DNA of 64,000 nt, taken from the NCBI GenBank assembly GCA_023213395.1, contig CM041465.1, forward strand, positions 216,325,741 to 216,389,740, in the 5' to 3' direction. The position numbers and the translations under genes were made by a program. This document shows positions 21,909 to 33,482 of the stretch, piece after piece (within the stretch, counting starts at the first letter, position 1; every line of letters starts with the position of its first letter). The notes under the pieces were generated by a model that saw only the letters and a list, made by a program, of their open reading frames with translations, ran no database searches and had not been told where the DNA came from. Source of the stretch: Cycas panzhihuaensis. Taxonomy: Eukaryota > Cycadophyta.

Positions 21909-23025
21909 TTTTATCCTTTTCCTATACTCTACTATAGTGGGTTTTTTTGTTCTTAAGAGAAGCCAATACCCTTTATCATCACAGATGTAATTGCCTCATT
22001 GAGATACTTTATTAGTAGTTTGATGTTTGGAGGGTATTAAGCACCTTGACTACTAAAGTATATGTTCTATTTTGATCAAGCCTACTAACTACCTTAGTCA
22101 ATTAGTCAGCTCCAAGAGGGTACAAAGTTAATTTAGTTTTAACAACTACTAGGCCAAGTTTGTAAGAACAACTAGAATGGAATCAAGTTTACTATAAAAT
22201 AGAAGGTTAATTAAAGAAAGAAATGGAAAAAAAAATAAAAGAAATGCAATACTTTGAATTGAAAAGAGTAAATATTAAAGGAAAGAGTCTTTCAAAAATG
22301 TAACAAATTTATGAAAATGACTTTACTAAAGGTGGAAAAATGAATAGAGAATATTTTATAATATTTTATTTTAAATATTCCTTAAATTTTCTAATCTTAA
22401 ATTTTTAAAGAAACCTCACATAGAATAAAAATTCAGGTTGAGTGTCCTATTCAACATTTGTGTCCATTGTTGTGTGAGGCTTTGAATTAGTCTTGCATAC
22501 TCTTTATGAATCCTCCAAGTAGCATCAAAGTAGAGGTTTGAAGTGAGGGGGAGGGGAGGGTGTTTGAGACCTATATGATGGGATCATGCTAGGGGCACAC
22601 AAGATGTGGGGCCATTTAAGAATTGGGCTATCTTGCAAACTATAGATCAACTTGGAAACAAATAGACACTAATGCCAATAAATTTAAAGTTGATATCCTT
22701 AGTGGTATAATAGGATAAAGAGCATATATAAGCTAAGAAAACATGCTAAAGAGGAGAATTTACTAAGACTATTAAGGCAATAATAGAAATAAAAGTACTT
22801 AAAAGTCAAAGAAGAATGTGTTTTGGCTTTTGGCACACCACATAGGTAGAATGGGTAGAAGGGACTATTGGCTTTAAGAATGAAATGAGAGAAAGAATAA
22901 TGGTGCCAACAATGTCAAGATATTAAAAAAAAATGGTGCCAAGAATGTGCTCATCTTGATAAGCACCCATGATTATGAAAAATAATGGACATAAACCATT
23001 GCTCTAAAGTAATAAAAAACTACTT
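21909..23025 (-). other. chromovirus B leader and unassigned AT-rich DNA
   Basis: This non-coding stretch lies between the B gag start and a PBS-like site. I see no domain. A short G-rich run (gagggggaggggagggtg, about 22544) is the only compositional oddity. Confidence 0.4.
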
Positions 23026-23300
23026 CAATACCACTTATAGCATACTCTTGGGATGGTAGTACATAAACTACTAAAAAATAGTTATTTGGTAAAAAATACT
23101 AATAATAATTTCATGAAAGAAAATATGAAACATGCTCCACCAGGGCACAACCTAAAGACTAGAAAACTTTAAATTAAAATGCTTAGATGATTCCTAGATA
23201 ACTCATAACATTCCTTTTATTTGGGCATTTTTGGGGCAGCCTATTTTGATACATGAAAATTAACCTAATTTATGGTAAGTTATCATGTAAATGGCTTAGT
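23026..23300 (-). repeat. possible PBS and 5' LTR of chromovirus B
   Basis: caataccacttatagc near 23026-23041 matches the PBS/LTR junction of chromovirus A (taataccacttagtag). About 100 bp further, ccagggcacaacct resembles the LTR word gagggcaacctccc of A. The right end cannot be placed; 23300 is approximate. Confidence 0.35.
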
Positions 23301-23809
23301 GTTGTGGCTTAGGTGCACAATAATTTTGGGGCCCTTTTGTTGCATTTATTTAGCATCAAATTTACATTTTGATACGTCAATTTTATAGATATAAAGAGTT
23401 AAGAACATGATTTATGTCGATATAATGCTTTATTGCTTATTTACACTTGGGTATGTTATATTTTCTTAATTTCTTATAAAGTCTTCATTTACATTTATTT
23501 TATTTTTCCTTTGACATGGATGTGAGGTATTCTTCTTACATTAGAAATCTCCCTAAACCACCTAGCTTATAAACCATCCTCTATAAACATTAGTGAACTT
23601 CCACTCCATCATCATGTTTCCCATAAGATGTTGCCATTCTTTTCAAGCAACATTTTCCTACTTATTTAGAAAATTTAGAGGGTTGTTGCCACTTTCATAT
23701 ATTCCACCCATCCTAATCGCTACGATGGTCATTCAGCCTATTTTCACCTCTTTATCGTTCTTCCAAGTAAAAAAAATTAAAACTTTTAACATTAATGCCT
23801 AAAAACCCT
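23301..23809. other. AT-rich spacer left of the SDR relic
   Basis: No gene or repeat is recognised. The open frame crossing 23593-23802 has no domain. Confidence 0.4.
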
Positions 23810-24504
23810 GTCAAGTTGGACTTGGCTTGGATAAGAGATTCTACCAAAATGACCAAAGGACGCCCGTAGGTTTCGTAGAGCCAAGAACGTGCAGGTAACG
23901 TGCGGGCTTTGTACACGTAAGAAGCGATTCCCCAAACGGTTCCCGTTGAAACTACGGAACCGTTTTTCCTGTGAATCCTGCCGCGCGCCGCGTGTTTAAT
24001 GCCGAGCGTCACCCCCCTTGCGTTCACGCTTATCACCCAATCGTTTTCGTCCACGTCGGATTCCACCACGCCCTCGACCGGATGCCTGTCGACAACGCCC
24101 GCGTCATTGAACATAACGTCTGCGTGTCCGTGGATTTTGACGGCCACGTCAACCGTTGGACTGACGACCCCTTTACTCACGTCACAAAGCACGTTTGTGG
24201 CCGAATTGACGCCAAGCGCTTCGCAGAGCTTCTTACCAGCGGATTCATCGGCGATATCTGCGAGTTTGACCTTCGCTCCGTGTTCTGCAGAGAGCCGAGC
24301 GGTGGCTTCTCCTACGCCTCTGGTCCCGCCTGTTACTACTGCAATTTGTCTTCCAATCTGCCAACAAGATGCGCCAGCGTTAAGTACAGCAGTAAGCAAT
24401 GAATCATAGAATCGGACAGTTTAGAGGAAGAACTCGTGTTACCCTTCTCTTAGCTCCGACGGTAGCATGCTCTGCAGCCGTGGTTTGGTTAGGGACTGTG
24501 ACAT
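23810..24504 (-). pseudogene. short-chain dehydrogenase/reductase (SDR), broken and 3'-truncated
   Basis: A classical SDR would reduce or oxidise a small alcohol/ketone using NAD(P). The sequence resembles plant SDR110C proteins (ABA2-, secoisolariciresinol dehydrogenase-like). Exon 1 (24504-24443) begins MSQSLTKPRLQ. An 85-bp intron (24442-24358) joins in phase 2 to exon 2, where GLEDK would follow. Next come VVTGGTRGVG (nucleotide-binding Gly motif), VKLADI with Asp, FNDAGV (family: NNAG) and VNARGVTLGIKHAAR.

Breaks: one base is missing in the run near 24345, shifting the frame before VVTGG. The catalytic Ser position reads STGT. At about 23905-23885 a gcacgtt duplication destroys the Tyr-x-x-x-Lys site. 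Homology stops after about 165 residues, so the substrate domain is lost. The DNA is GC- and CpG-rich, unlike both flanks. Exact substrate unknown. Confidence 0.85.
24358..24442 (-). other. intron 1 of the SDR relic
   Basis: The minus-strand segment starts GTAACACGAG and ends CTTGTTGGCAG. Removing it joins ...CTAAGAGAAGG to ATTGGAAGAC, giving the expected LEDK lead-in to the Gly motif. The intact splice sites show this copy comes from a genomic gene, not a processed transcript. Confidence 0.6.
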
Positions 24505-24575
24505 GATGCAGATACGGTAGATCGGGGTTGAAATTTCAGAGCAAGAGCCGGATCGAACGAGGATACGCATACTGC

Positions 24576-24590
24576 TGCTTATTTATAAAG
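24576..24590 (-). promoter_or_regulatory. TATA box of the SDR relic
   Basis: The minus-strand bases gctttataaataagc lie about 80 bp upstream of the exon 1 ATG. The spacing allows a start of transcription near 24550 with a short leader. Confidence 0.5.
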
Positions 24591-25039
24591 CTTTTTAACA
24601 ATTTGACATTAATACCTTCTGATCATGGAAATTTTAACATAAATATAGCTGGGGCTAAAGCCCTGTCCAACCCCTTCTGGACTTTAAATGGATCATTCCT
24701 TGCTAAAAGCCCCGTTCGCCCGGTTGGTGGGCCCACCGAAAACGACGCATTTAATGGCAAACAGGAACCTCATTGGGAGTCTTTCCGATTTATTGACATT
24801 GAATGCAACTTTCCCGGGCAAACCCCGTCCCTTCCGTCAATGGGTTCGAAACAATGCGTTCAATGCATGCCACGTATGCATACTTTCCTCTTTCTTTCTT
24901 TCTTTTTTTTTTTTTTTTAAGTCCCAATCTCATCTGAATCAAGTATCCACAGATTAATGGAGGACCGGAGCAAAGCACCAATGAAGACGTAAGAGTACTT
25001 TTTAAAAGCTTCATCCTTTAATTATCGCTTAATGTGAAT
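24591..25039. other. SDR upstream flank with T-rich microsatellite
   Basis: Moderately GC-rich upstream DNA, presumably the old promoter flank of the SDR gene, with a tttctttctttctttt/poly-T run at about 24889-24918. The open frames across it (24528-24957) lack any domain and end in the poly-T. Confidence 0.4.
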
Positions 25040-26833
25040 ATTTAATGCATATCCATTTTAGAGTTGATCTTGATTCTTTGTGTCTTAAGTATTCTACTTT
25101 TTACTTTTCAAAGTTATATTTTAATTTATTTGTAAAGAGATTATTGTCTTTTTTAATGATTATAAAATCTTATCAATATGTTGAAGATGTTTTTCTTTTG
25201 TTTAGCTATATATTAAGATGTCATCAAAAAATATTAAGACAAATTTTCTTAGGTAAGGTCAAAAGATTTTGTTTATGAGCCTTTATAATGTGATCAATAC
25301 AGTAGTTAAGCTAAAAAGCATCATTCAGAATTCATAATGGTCTTCATAGGTGTGAAAAGTTATTTTATGAATATCGACAACTTTGATTCTAATTTGGTGA
25401 TACCTAGATTTTAAATCTATAGTAGCAAAAAGAGTTACTCCATTCAATTCATTTAATAATTTATCAATTACCAATATAGAGAATTTATTTTTAATGATAA
25501 TTTTATTTAATTCTTAATAATCCACACACATACAAAATGATTCATCCTTCTTTCTGACCAATATTACTAGTGCAAAAAAACTGCTTTTACTTTCTCTGAT
25601 AGTCCCAATTTCAAGAAATTCATTTACCAACTTTTTAATTTCATTAATCTACTAATAAGGATATCTATAAGGTTGGATATTAAGTGGATTACTACCAACA
25701 ATGAGTTCAATGACATGATCTTATTCCATTTCTAGAGGAAGCCTCTTGGGAATGTCTTTGATAACCCTGCTATGTTTGAATAACACTTCTTGTAATTCCA
25801 ATGTTACGTTATTGTCTTTAGAAAAATGTTCCTCCCCTAGTAACTTATACACTTCTAATGCATAACATCTGGTTATAAGTCATGTTTTTCATTTTCTTAA
25901 AAGCTTTTCCATCCTATATGAGCTGATGACCTGCAATGGAAGTGGGGTGTGGTAATTCCATTGAACTAGTATTATTGCCATCCTGAGTTCAAGTAAATAA
26001 ATAATTCCTCTATGTTAAGTTGAAAAATGCCTAATGCTTTTAGCCACTATGCTTCTAAAACCACATCGACCCCTCCCACTCGAATGACATACATTGAGGA
26101 AGTCAATTGATACCATTAGCAACCATAACTTGAAAATTATTAACTAGGTAAGAAAAATAATTTAATTCTTCTATAAGTTTCCTATTGATGAAATTATATG
26201 TGCTCCTTGAATCAATTAAGACAATTGCCCATTGTTTCTTGATATATCCTATAATCTTCAAGGTCTGTGGAGTTGTAATCCCTACTAAAGGATAGACAGA
26301 TATTATAGATATCTCAACTTCTTCAATGTCTAGTGGCTCTAGAACAACGCCATCTTCTATAATGGCTTCCTCTAAATCTTCTTCCTATATGTCATCAATG
26401 ATGAATAATCACTTTTCTAAATATTTGTTGTCTTTATTTCACTTCTCTTTGCATCAAAAATAAATATCCTTTAGCCTTTTCTCATCAATTTCTTTAGTTG
26501 TCATCCTTCGTGATGTAGGGTTGTATAGACTTCTTTTTTCTTTAGCCATCTTACTGTATTTCCGGGTAACCCTATTTTTAGCTTCAATTTGTCACATTGT
26601 TATCATGTGCAATTTATGTTGTATCTTCTTTTAAACCTCCAATATAGAGTTCAAGCATTCTTTTATTATTAAGATCATCGAATAGGGTGGCTAATTTTTT
26701 ATGTTCTATAGTGTATTTTGATATTGTTTCTTCTTATTTAAGTTTAGCCAATAGACTAAAGTAGTCATCATCCTAAATATTATTAAATTATACTGAAAGG
26801 TCCTCCACAAAGTTTTTCCACTTATACAATAAT
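25040..26833 (-). pseudogene. chromovirus C pol and gag (left part)
   Basis: The minus-strand relic aligns in order with 15600-17350 of chromovirus A. The RT box reads LIFFDDILIYS (about 25240-25204, Asp-Asp kept). The palm blocks (SFCMCVDY-, RELNKI-equivalents at 25550-25480), protease-to-RT linker (25900-25700), protease active-site region (about 26225-26160) and gag knuckle (26460-26400) follow. Everything left of the thumb (RNase H, integrase, 3' LTR) is missing, so the element is truncated near 25040. It is interrupted at 26833 by copia-1 and continues at 33934. Confidence 0.75.
26829..26833. repeat. target-site duplication, left copy (ATAAT)
   Basis: ATAAT precedes the left LTR of copia-1 and recurs at 33934-33938 after its right LTR. 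Confidence 0.9.
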
Positions 26834-27299
26834 TGAGTAAAGAATTAATAATAGATTTCATTAATTCATTAAGGATTCATTATATTATATCTATGTAATC
26901 TTTTATATATAATTTATATTGAGGGCTTTTTTATCATAAAAGAGTTAATTCACAACTTAATGTTCTGAACTTAGGTGTATGAGGGTTTATTTATTCTCAA
27001 TATTGAAATGGTATAAAGTTGATTTAATCATGCAAGGTGCCAATTGTCACCTTACATGATCTTACATTCAATATTCCTCTTTCTTATTGTAATTGCCTCT
27101 TTTATTCCTTATGTGAGGATGCTTCTATGTAATATTTTATTATGTAATACACTTTTGATGATGTGAATTAATACAAGTGATTTTACATTCGAGCCTTTGA
27201 GAAATTCATTGCTTCTCATGTGTGTTCATTAATTGGGTACTTTGAGGTGTGTATGAGTCTTGAACATGGGCTAAAATCAGGTAGATCTCTTTCCTATTA
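26834..27299 (+). repeat. 5' LTR of copia-1
   Basis: It starts TGAGTAAAGAATTAAT and ends TTTCCTATTA; the right copy ends CTCCTATCA, so the terminal CA has become TA here. It aligns throughout with 33483-33933. Confidence 0.92.
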
Positions 27300-27301
27300 C
27301 T

Positions 27302-27318
27302 TGGTGTCAAAGCCAAGT
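27302..27318 (+). other. primer-binding site of copia-1
   Basis: TGGTGTCAAAGCCAAGT lies three bases after the LTR. It differs from the initiator tRNA-Met complement TGGTATCAGAGCC at two positions. Confidence 0.85.
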
Positions 27319-29134
27319 TTCTAGCCAGCTTTCAATATATATCTTCTCAACCTCCTTTAGCGTAGTAGGTGCTATTAAATGCTATGCTATGTAGTTTTTT
27401 CATCACATTGTTAATCACTATTTTAAAAAATGAACTGTTATACTTGTATTAACCATCAAGGGATGAAATACTTACTGAATTGAATCTCTTGGTATTTGTT
27501 TTCTACATGAATAATGTAAATGTTTTCTTATTAAGACATTATGATTTGTAAACACCATTTATCCAAATATTGAAATACTTCATGGCTTTAATATATGATC
27601 AGTTAGTTGCATTTAAGCTATATTATGGTTGCTAAATAGTGTGGAAACCTCCATCAAACCTTTGTAGTCTCTATTACATCTCCACAACTTTGGTGAACGG
27701 CATTAAACTCTGTGTGATATGCAATTCTTTCCTAGCCATTGTCTTTGTATGATTTACCTTGTTTGCATCTCATTTATTGGTCTCTACATGGCTCTACCGG
27801 CCCATTTGGTCTCTTTAAGATGTCTATGTAGTTGCTCGTTTTAACTTCTATGTAGCTACATCTTTGTTATTTGGCTACCAACCCTCTCTGTATATATTCT
27901 CTTCTCGACTTCTTGGCTTTAGTAGCTTATCTGATCCATGAATAACCTACATGAATACATTGCTGCTTGTTTCATGCCTATATTGTTGATCTGTGTTACC
28001 ATTGGTATTATTGTGATTTGTTTAGGTTGTCATCTACATAACAACGCCTCTTTTTTGTATTACATTGCTTTGAGATTGATGATATAACTTGAAAGTTAGG
28101 TGTAGAAGACCAATAATAATCCAAGGGCAAACATAGAGGCAAATAATGAGATTTTTTTCTCAAATTTCATTGATTTGCTGCAAATTAAGGATTTGGATGG
28201 AGTTACTAATTTCATTTGCTTTCTGCTCACTATGGGACTACTGGAACTACGCTATATAACCATTCATTTTGATCATAGTAGAGTCATCTTCGTAATGGGG
28301 AAGACAAAGTGGAATTTCATAGCTTTTATAGAGAGAACCAATCCCTGTATCCAAACTATGTCATCGTTTTTTCAAAATCTCACAATTTAGTTTATTTTTT
28401 TATAAAGTTTAAAACCTTTAGGTTATTTAGATTAGCATATTCGCAGAATATTCTATATTTGATAAAAGGTCCCTAATATAAAGTTATTATTATTTTTTTT
28501 TTTAGCTTTTTAAGCATATTTTAAAATATATTTTAGGTAGTTTTTTAGTTTTTTAAAGATTTTTTTTCTCTCTATTTTTACTGTTTAAAACATAAAATTT
28601 AATCTTTTAATCACAAAAATCTTTAAAATTTAATAAAAAACATTAGAAAAGATAATACCTAACTAAACCACCTAGTTACTAGCCTTGTAAGGAGAATAAT
28701 TAGGAACCTAAAATTACCACTTTGTACACACTAGTAGTCTTTCTTAAACTTTATGGATATTAGAGAAGCCTATTAGTTATTAGATGTATTAAGTGGTAGG
28801 CTAAGGTATTATATCCAAAACCTTGGAGTTTGGAGACCAAGCTAGAACTAGAAGGGGTGAGCGCCTTGATTGTAAGTTTGCCCTTAGATAAAGATCAATC
28901 ATTCAAGTCATAAATTTGGTGTATGTAGGTTAACGGTATTAGGTGGGTAACTAAGTCTTCTATAACACTAGCGTGCTTTTGGGTATATTAAGTTCCTAAG
29001 CTGCCACTTATGAGCAAATACACCATTAGATAAAATTGTCTCAATTACTAGGGGCTATTAGGATTAGAGACACTGAGACATAGAACTTAGATTAACATAC
29101 ATTATTTAGCTAAGTAGGATACGTATCATACATT
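27319..29134 (+). other. long leader of copia-1
   Basis: About 1.8 kb separates the PBS from gag, with no domain. The short open frame at 28175-28390 has no recognisable similarity. T-rich runs occur at 28493-28570. Confidence 0.6.
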
Positions 29135-30180
29135 ATGACACTTCAAATGATTGCAACTAATAATATTAAACTTCATGGCAATGATAATTTCTTGGTTTAG
29201 AAGAATCAAGTCAATAACATATTGATAATAAATAAACTTTGGCATTATATTTCTAGAAAAAATCCTAAGCTAGTTCCTATTCAAGATCCTAATGATCCTA
29301 ACAACCTCATTCCTCATTATCTTGATGTTGTAGCTACCTTTAAAGAGTTTGATGGAGTTGCCCTTTCTTTTTTATGCCTGTCCTGTGAAGATAATATCGA
29401 CTAGAATATAAAATTTACCCCTACCTATATTGATGCTTAAAATATCACATGTACATTCTATGAGAGGAAGGACAATGTCAAGGTAGTAATGCTCAAAGCC
29501 CAACTTTACTCCATTCCATTTGCAAGATCTATAGTAACTCATTTGTCTTATAGATTAAGGTGATTAAAATCAGTTAACAATGATGAATTAGGCATGAGAT
29601 AACATTGACCTCATATCTTGCATAGTCAATATTTCGCCGCTTGGTTATAATTCCCTCATATCCAATATGTCACATGCAGATCGACTTGTCATTATTGATT
29701 TCAATACATTTGAGGGTCTACTAATTTAAGAGGAATATATTTAAAATCATTTAGGGAATCTAAGTACTTCATCTTCCACATCAACATTTATAGCCTGACA
29801 TAAAGGAAGACAACAACATCCATAATTAACATATCAATTTGGTTCAATGAATTTGAACCAACATCCATATCAACAGCTATATCAGTCACATCAACCTTGA
29901 CCACCTTATAATCCTTAGGTTGTTTGCCATTATTATGGAAGATATGAATATATAACACCTGATTACAAAAAAAAAGAAAGAGTTGACCTTTAACAACAAT
30001 AGTTTCATAACCACCCTACTATGCGGTATAATCAAAACAGTGGATGTGGAAATTATTAAGGATCACAAAGTCAAAACCAACCTAATTACCAGGGCCCAAG
30101 GAGACAAAATCAAAATTCTCCTTAAAGGAACCAATAGAATAAGAATTGTAACCAGAGATAGAATTAAGAAGGCTACATGA
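29135..30180 (+). pseudogene. gag of copia-1
   Basis: The likely start is the ATG at 29135, followed by NNIKLHGNDNFLV*KNQV. This is the LDG.NFLSWK start of copia gag, with TAG where Trp is expected (about 29200). Open pieces cover DPNDPNNLIPHYLD. The C-terminal part is Gln/Asn-rich with no readable zinc knuckle. Multiple stops. Confidence 0.75.
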
Positions 30181-31640
30181 TTGACTCTCAAAATCTTTTT
30201 TTTATTACTTTATTAACTCATCATTCTGATATTTTCTAGCTAATCGATTCAGGTGCCTCTCAATATATAACTAGTTTAGGAGAAATCCTCACAGATATAA
30301 GATTAATTTAAGATCAATATGTCACTTTTGGAAATGATGGTATTCTAGAGGTTATCAAGATTAGTAACGTACCTATCTTATTGAAGAATTTAGACACTTT
30401 TCATCATCTTAATAATATTTTCTATGTACCTGGCATGACATGTAACCTATTATTTGTTATCCAAATAAATTAAAAAAACTTTAATATTCTATTTAGCCAT
30501 CTTGGAAAATATTTAATTATAGATCTAAATGACAACCTAATTACCTTAGGATATGAAGATCATGGATTATACAGGCTTAATGATGTAACCAAACCATTGA
30601 TCTAGTCACATAAATTTGGCTCTGATTTCAATTCAACTTCCACTTCCGATCCTTCTAATTTAATATCATATTTAAATAATCAATTTACTTTAAAGGTTTT
30701 TGTTTCTCTTAGACTTTTAAAAGACTAATTATGGCATCAATGCCTAAGTCACTTGAATATGAACATCCTGTATCTACTTCATAAATTGAATACGGTGCAT
30801 AATATACTAAACATAAAGCACACTAAATATATTTGTAAGGCCTATGTTATGGGAAAGTATCATTGGGCTCCTTTTAGATTAAATGGAAGAGACTGGTGTA
30901 CTAAAGAATCTTTAAGCCTAGTACATTCAAACATCTGTGGGTCCATGTCCTAAGTATCCTTTGGATCCTGTCATTATTTCATCATATTTATTGATGATTA
31001 CTCTAGCAAAGTATGAGCATATTTCTTGAAGCAAAATTTAAAAGCCTTTGATAAATTCAAAGAGTTTAAGCATGGTGTTGAACTTGAATCTAGAAAGCCA
31101 CTAAAAATCCTTTGTTATGATAATGGAGGTGAATACACATCAAATGAGTTCAACCAATTCTGTAGGGTTAATGGCATCAAATGTTAGTTTTATGCCCCAT
31201 ACACACCTTAATAAAATCAAGTTGTTGAGAGAATGAATTGGACCCTAGTTAGTAAAGATAAAGCCATACTTGCTGCTGAGAATTTAGGACTTCAATTCAT
31301 GGCTAAATCCCTTCATACAATAACATATCTTACAAATATAAGTGTAATTAAGGTAGTGTTAAACATTACTCTTGAGGAGGCTTGGTCAGGTTAAAAGCTT
31401 ACTGTCTTACATTTATACACTTTTGGTTGTACAACATATATGCTCATACCAAAAGAATAGAGAAAAAAGCTAGATGATAAGAATAGGAAGTGTATCTTTA
31501 TTGGTTATCAACCTAACTATAAAGCACATAAATTGTATGATCCTGTCACCAAGCAAATGCATATATTTTAGGATGTCATTTTCTTAGAAGAGAACCAGAA
31601 TTTATATATCACATATATTTTATTCTTTGATGATTAATCT
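30181..31640 (+). pseudogene. protease and integrase of copia-1
   Basis: The protease site LIDSGASQYIT lies at about 30242-30275 (Asp-Ser-Gly kept) with NNIFYVPGMTCNLL downstream. The pre-integrase zinc region (LWHQCLSHLNMN) starts near 30730. The core has IFIDDYSSKVW (first Asp, about 30990), CYDNGGEYTSNEF (second Asp, about 31120) and VVERMN (Glu, about 31225). PYTP is followed by TAA TAA where Gln-Gln or similar is expected. It ends with FIGYQPNYKAHKLYDP near 31540. Stops and frame changes scatter through it. Confidence 0.88.
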
Positions 31641-31975
31641 AATAAAGCTCTCGTTGTTCCTCCTACTCCATAAAATGTTTCTATAGAATAGATGCCCCTG
31701 CATCAATGTATACTCCTAGTACATCATCTACACCATCTATCTCTACCTCTACATCTATATCTACTCCTATCAATCCTTCAAAGGACATTCAAGATTAGGC
31801 TACTTTAAAGCAGCTACCCAAATGATACATGCAAATAATCTCTTCTACTCTTTCACCACTATAACAAGTAAAGAGACAATTAAAATATAGGTCATCCACT
31901 AACTTCACCTTAATGGTAGAAGTGATGTCAACTCCTAAACCATCCACTTTTAAAGAAGTTACTGCAGATCCAAAT
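31641..31975 (+). other. integrase-RT linker of copia-1
   Basis: Ser/Thr/Pro-rich low-complexity coding relic (repeated tctacatctatatctact-type codons), typical of the disordered spacer between copia integrase and RT. Confidence 0.5.
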
Positions 31976-33473
31976 GACAGGCAATAATGACTGAAGAAAT
32001 GGATTCCATCCTACAAAATAATATTTGGGAGCTTATTAAGATGCTTGAAGGGAAAAACCCTATTAATTATAGATGGATTTATAAAATAAAATTTTATGTA
32101 GATGACTCCATTCAGTAATATAAAGCATGCTTGATTTCTAAAGGTTTCAAACAAGTTGAATGTATTGATTATGATGACATATTTGCACTTATTGGTAACA
32201 TGACCAATGTCAGGTTTATTTTGACACTTATAGCTCAATTCAATTAGTCTATTTACTAGATAGATATACAAAGTACCTTTTTGAATGGTGACTTATAAGA
32301 GAAAAATATATATAAATCAACCTCCTAACATTGTTGTTCAAGGAAAAGAATACCTAGTTTATAAATTGAAAAAGGCATTATATGGCCTTAAACAATCACC
32401 TCATACTTAGTGTGTGAAGATTGATGAATACTCTTAAAAATATGGACTCATTCGCTCATCTTTAAATCTAAATGTATATATCAATATTCAATATGGTTTT
32501 ATCACTCTAGTTATACTTTATGTTGATGATTTGTTAATAATTGGTAATGACACAGAGTGGATTACACATCTCTAAGGAGAATTGAACAACAACTTTGAGA
32601 TGATTGACCTCAGGTTGCTCTATTATTTTTTTTGCATGGAAGTCTGGTAAGAAGTCATGCCATATTTTCCTTTTATAGTCAAAATATGCAAAGAAGATTC
32701 TTTAAAAACTTAGGATGGATGAATAAAACCATCACCAACTTCTATAGGGACAGGTCTAATATTAGACATTGATGAGTATGGAAAACCTGTGGATTCTATG
32801 TTGTATAGGTAACTTGTAGGAAAATTAATTTATCTCATTCATACTTGACCTATTGTTACCTATGTCATTAGGATATATTCTATGTTCATAACACAACCCA
32901 AATTTTCACATTGAAAAATAAATAATGAGGATCTTGAGATATCTTCAAGGTACTCTCCAGTATGGACTTGATTACCTTCATGTGGATAATCCTTTACTGA
33001 TAGATTACATAGATATATATTAGGTTGGATGCAAGGGTAGTTGTAGATCGACCTTAGGATATTATTTTAACCTAGATTATACTTTAGTTTCATGGTGTTA
33101 TAAAAAGCAGCCTAATGTCACTTTATCTTTAATTGAAATTGAATATAAAGTTATTGTTAGTGCAAATGCTAAGGTTATCTAGCTTTAGAGGATTCTTGAA
33201 GTGTTTGGACTCAATCAGACACAAGCTATATCACTATTTTATGATAATCAAACTATTCTTGAATTGGCCAAGAATCTTATGTTCTAAACTAGAACTAAAT
33301 ACATTGAGGTTTGCCATCACTTCATTAAGGAGCATGTACAGGATGGTGAGATAGATTTGATATACAAGCCTATTGATGATTAGATAACAAATATCTTTAC
33401 AAAAGCACTCTCTCACGGTAAATTTAAAAGGTTTCAGCTTGGTCTTGGTGTCAAAATTAATAAACTCATCATT
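31976..33473 (+). pseudogene. reverse transcriptase and RNase H of copia-1
   Basis: The RT starts with EEMDSILQNNIWELI (about 31995) and contains RWIYKIKF and KGFKQVECIDYDDIFALI. The catalytic box ILYVDDLLIIGND is intact at about 32513-32550. RNase H follows: LRYLQGTLQYGLDY (32945), VGCKGSCRSTLGYYF (the usual DWAGD..RRSTSGY, altered), SLIEIEYKV, the catalytic DNQTILELAKN (33243) and RTKYIEVCHHFIKEHV. The frame closes near 33484 inside the polypurine tract. Broken by several stops and two or more frame changes. Confidence 0.88.
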
Positions 33474-33482
33474 AAGGGAAGG
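33474..33482 (+). other. polypurine tract of copia-1
   Basis: AAGGGAAGG immediately precedes the TG of the right LTR; primes plus-strand synthesis. Confidence 0.85.

Noticed and set aside
22538-22566. G-rich run as a possible G-quadruplex
   Set aside because: Only three clear G tracts in a row in otherwise ordinary AT-rich DNA; no context linking it to a function.
23971-24409. Two plus-strand open frames of 136-143 codons opposite the SDR
   Set aside because: They are antisense shadows of the GC-rich SDR relic; the minus strand carries the recognisable family motifs.
24528-24957. Open frames upstream of the SDR ending in Phe-rich or Lys-rich tails
   Set aside because: They run through a poly-T/CTTT microsatellite and promoter flank and have no domain.
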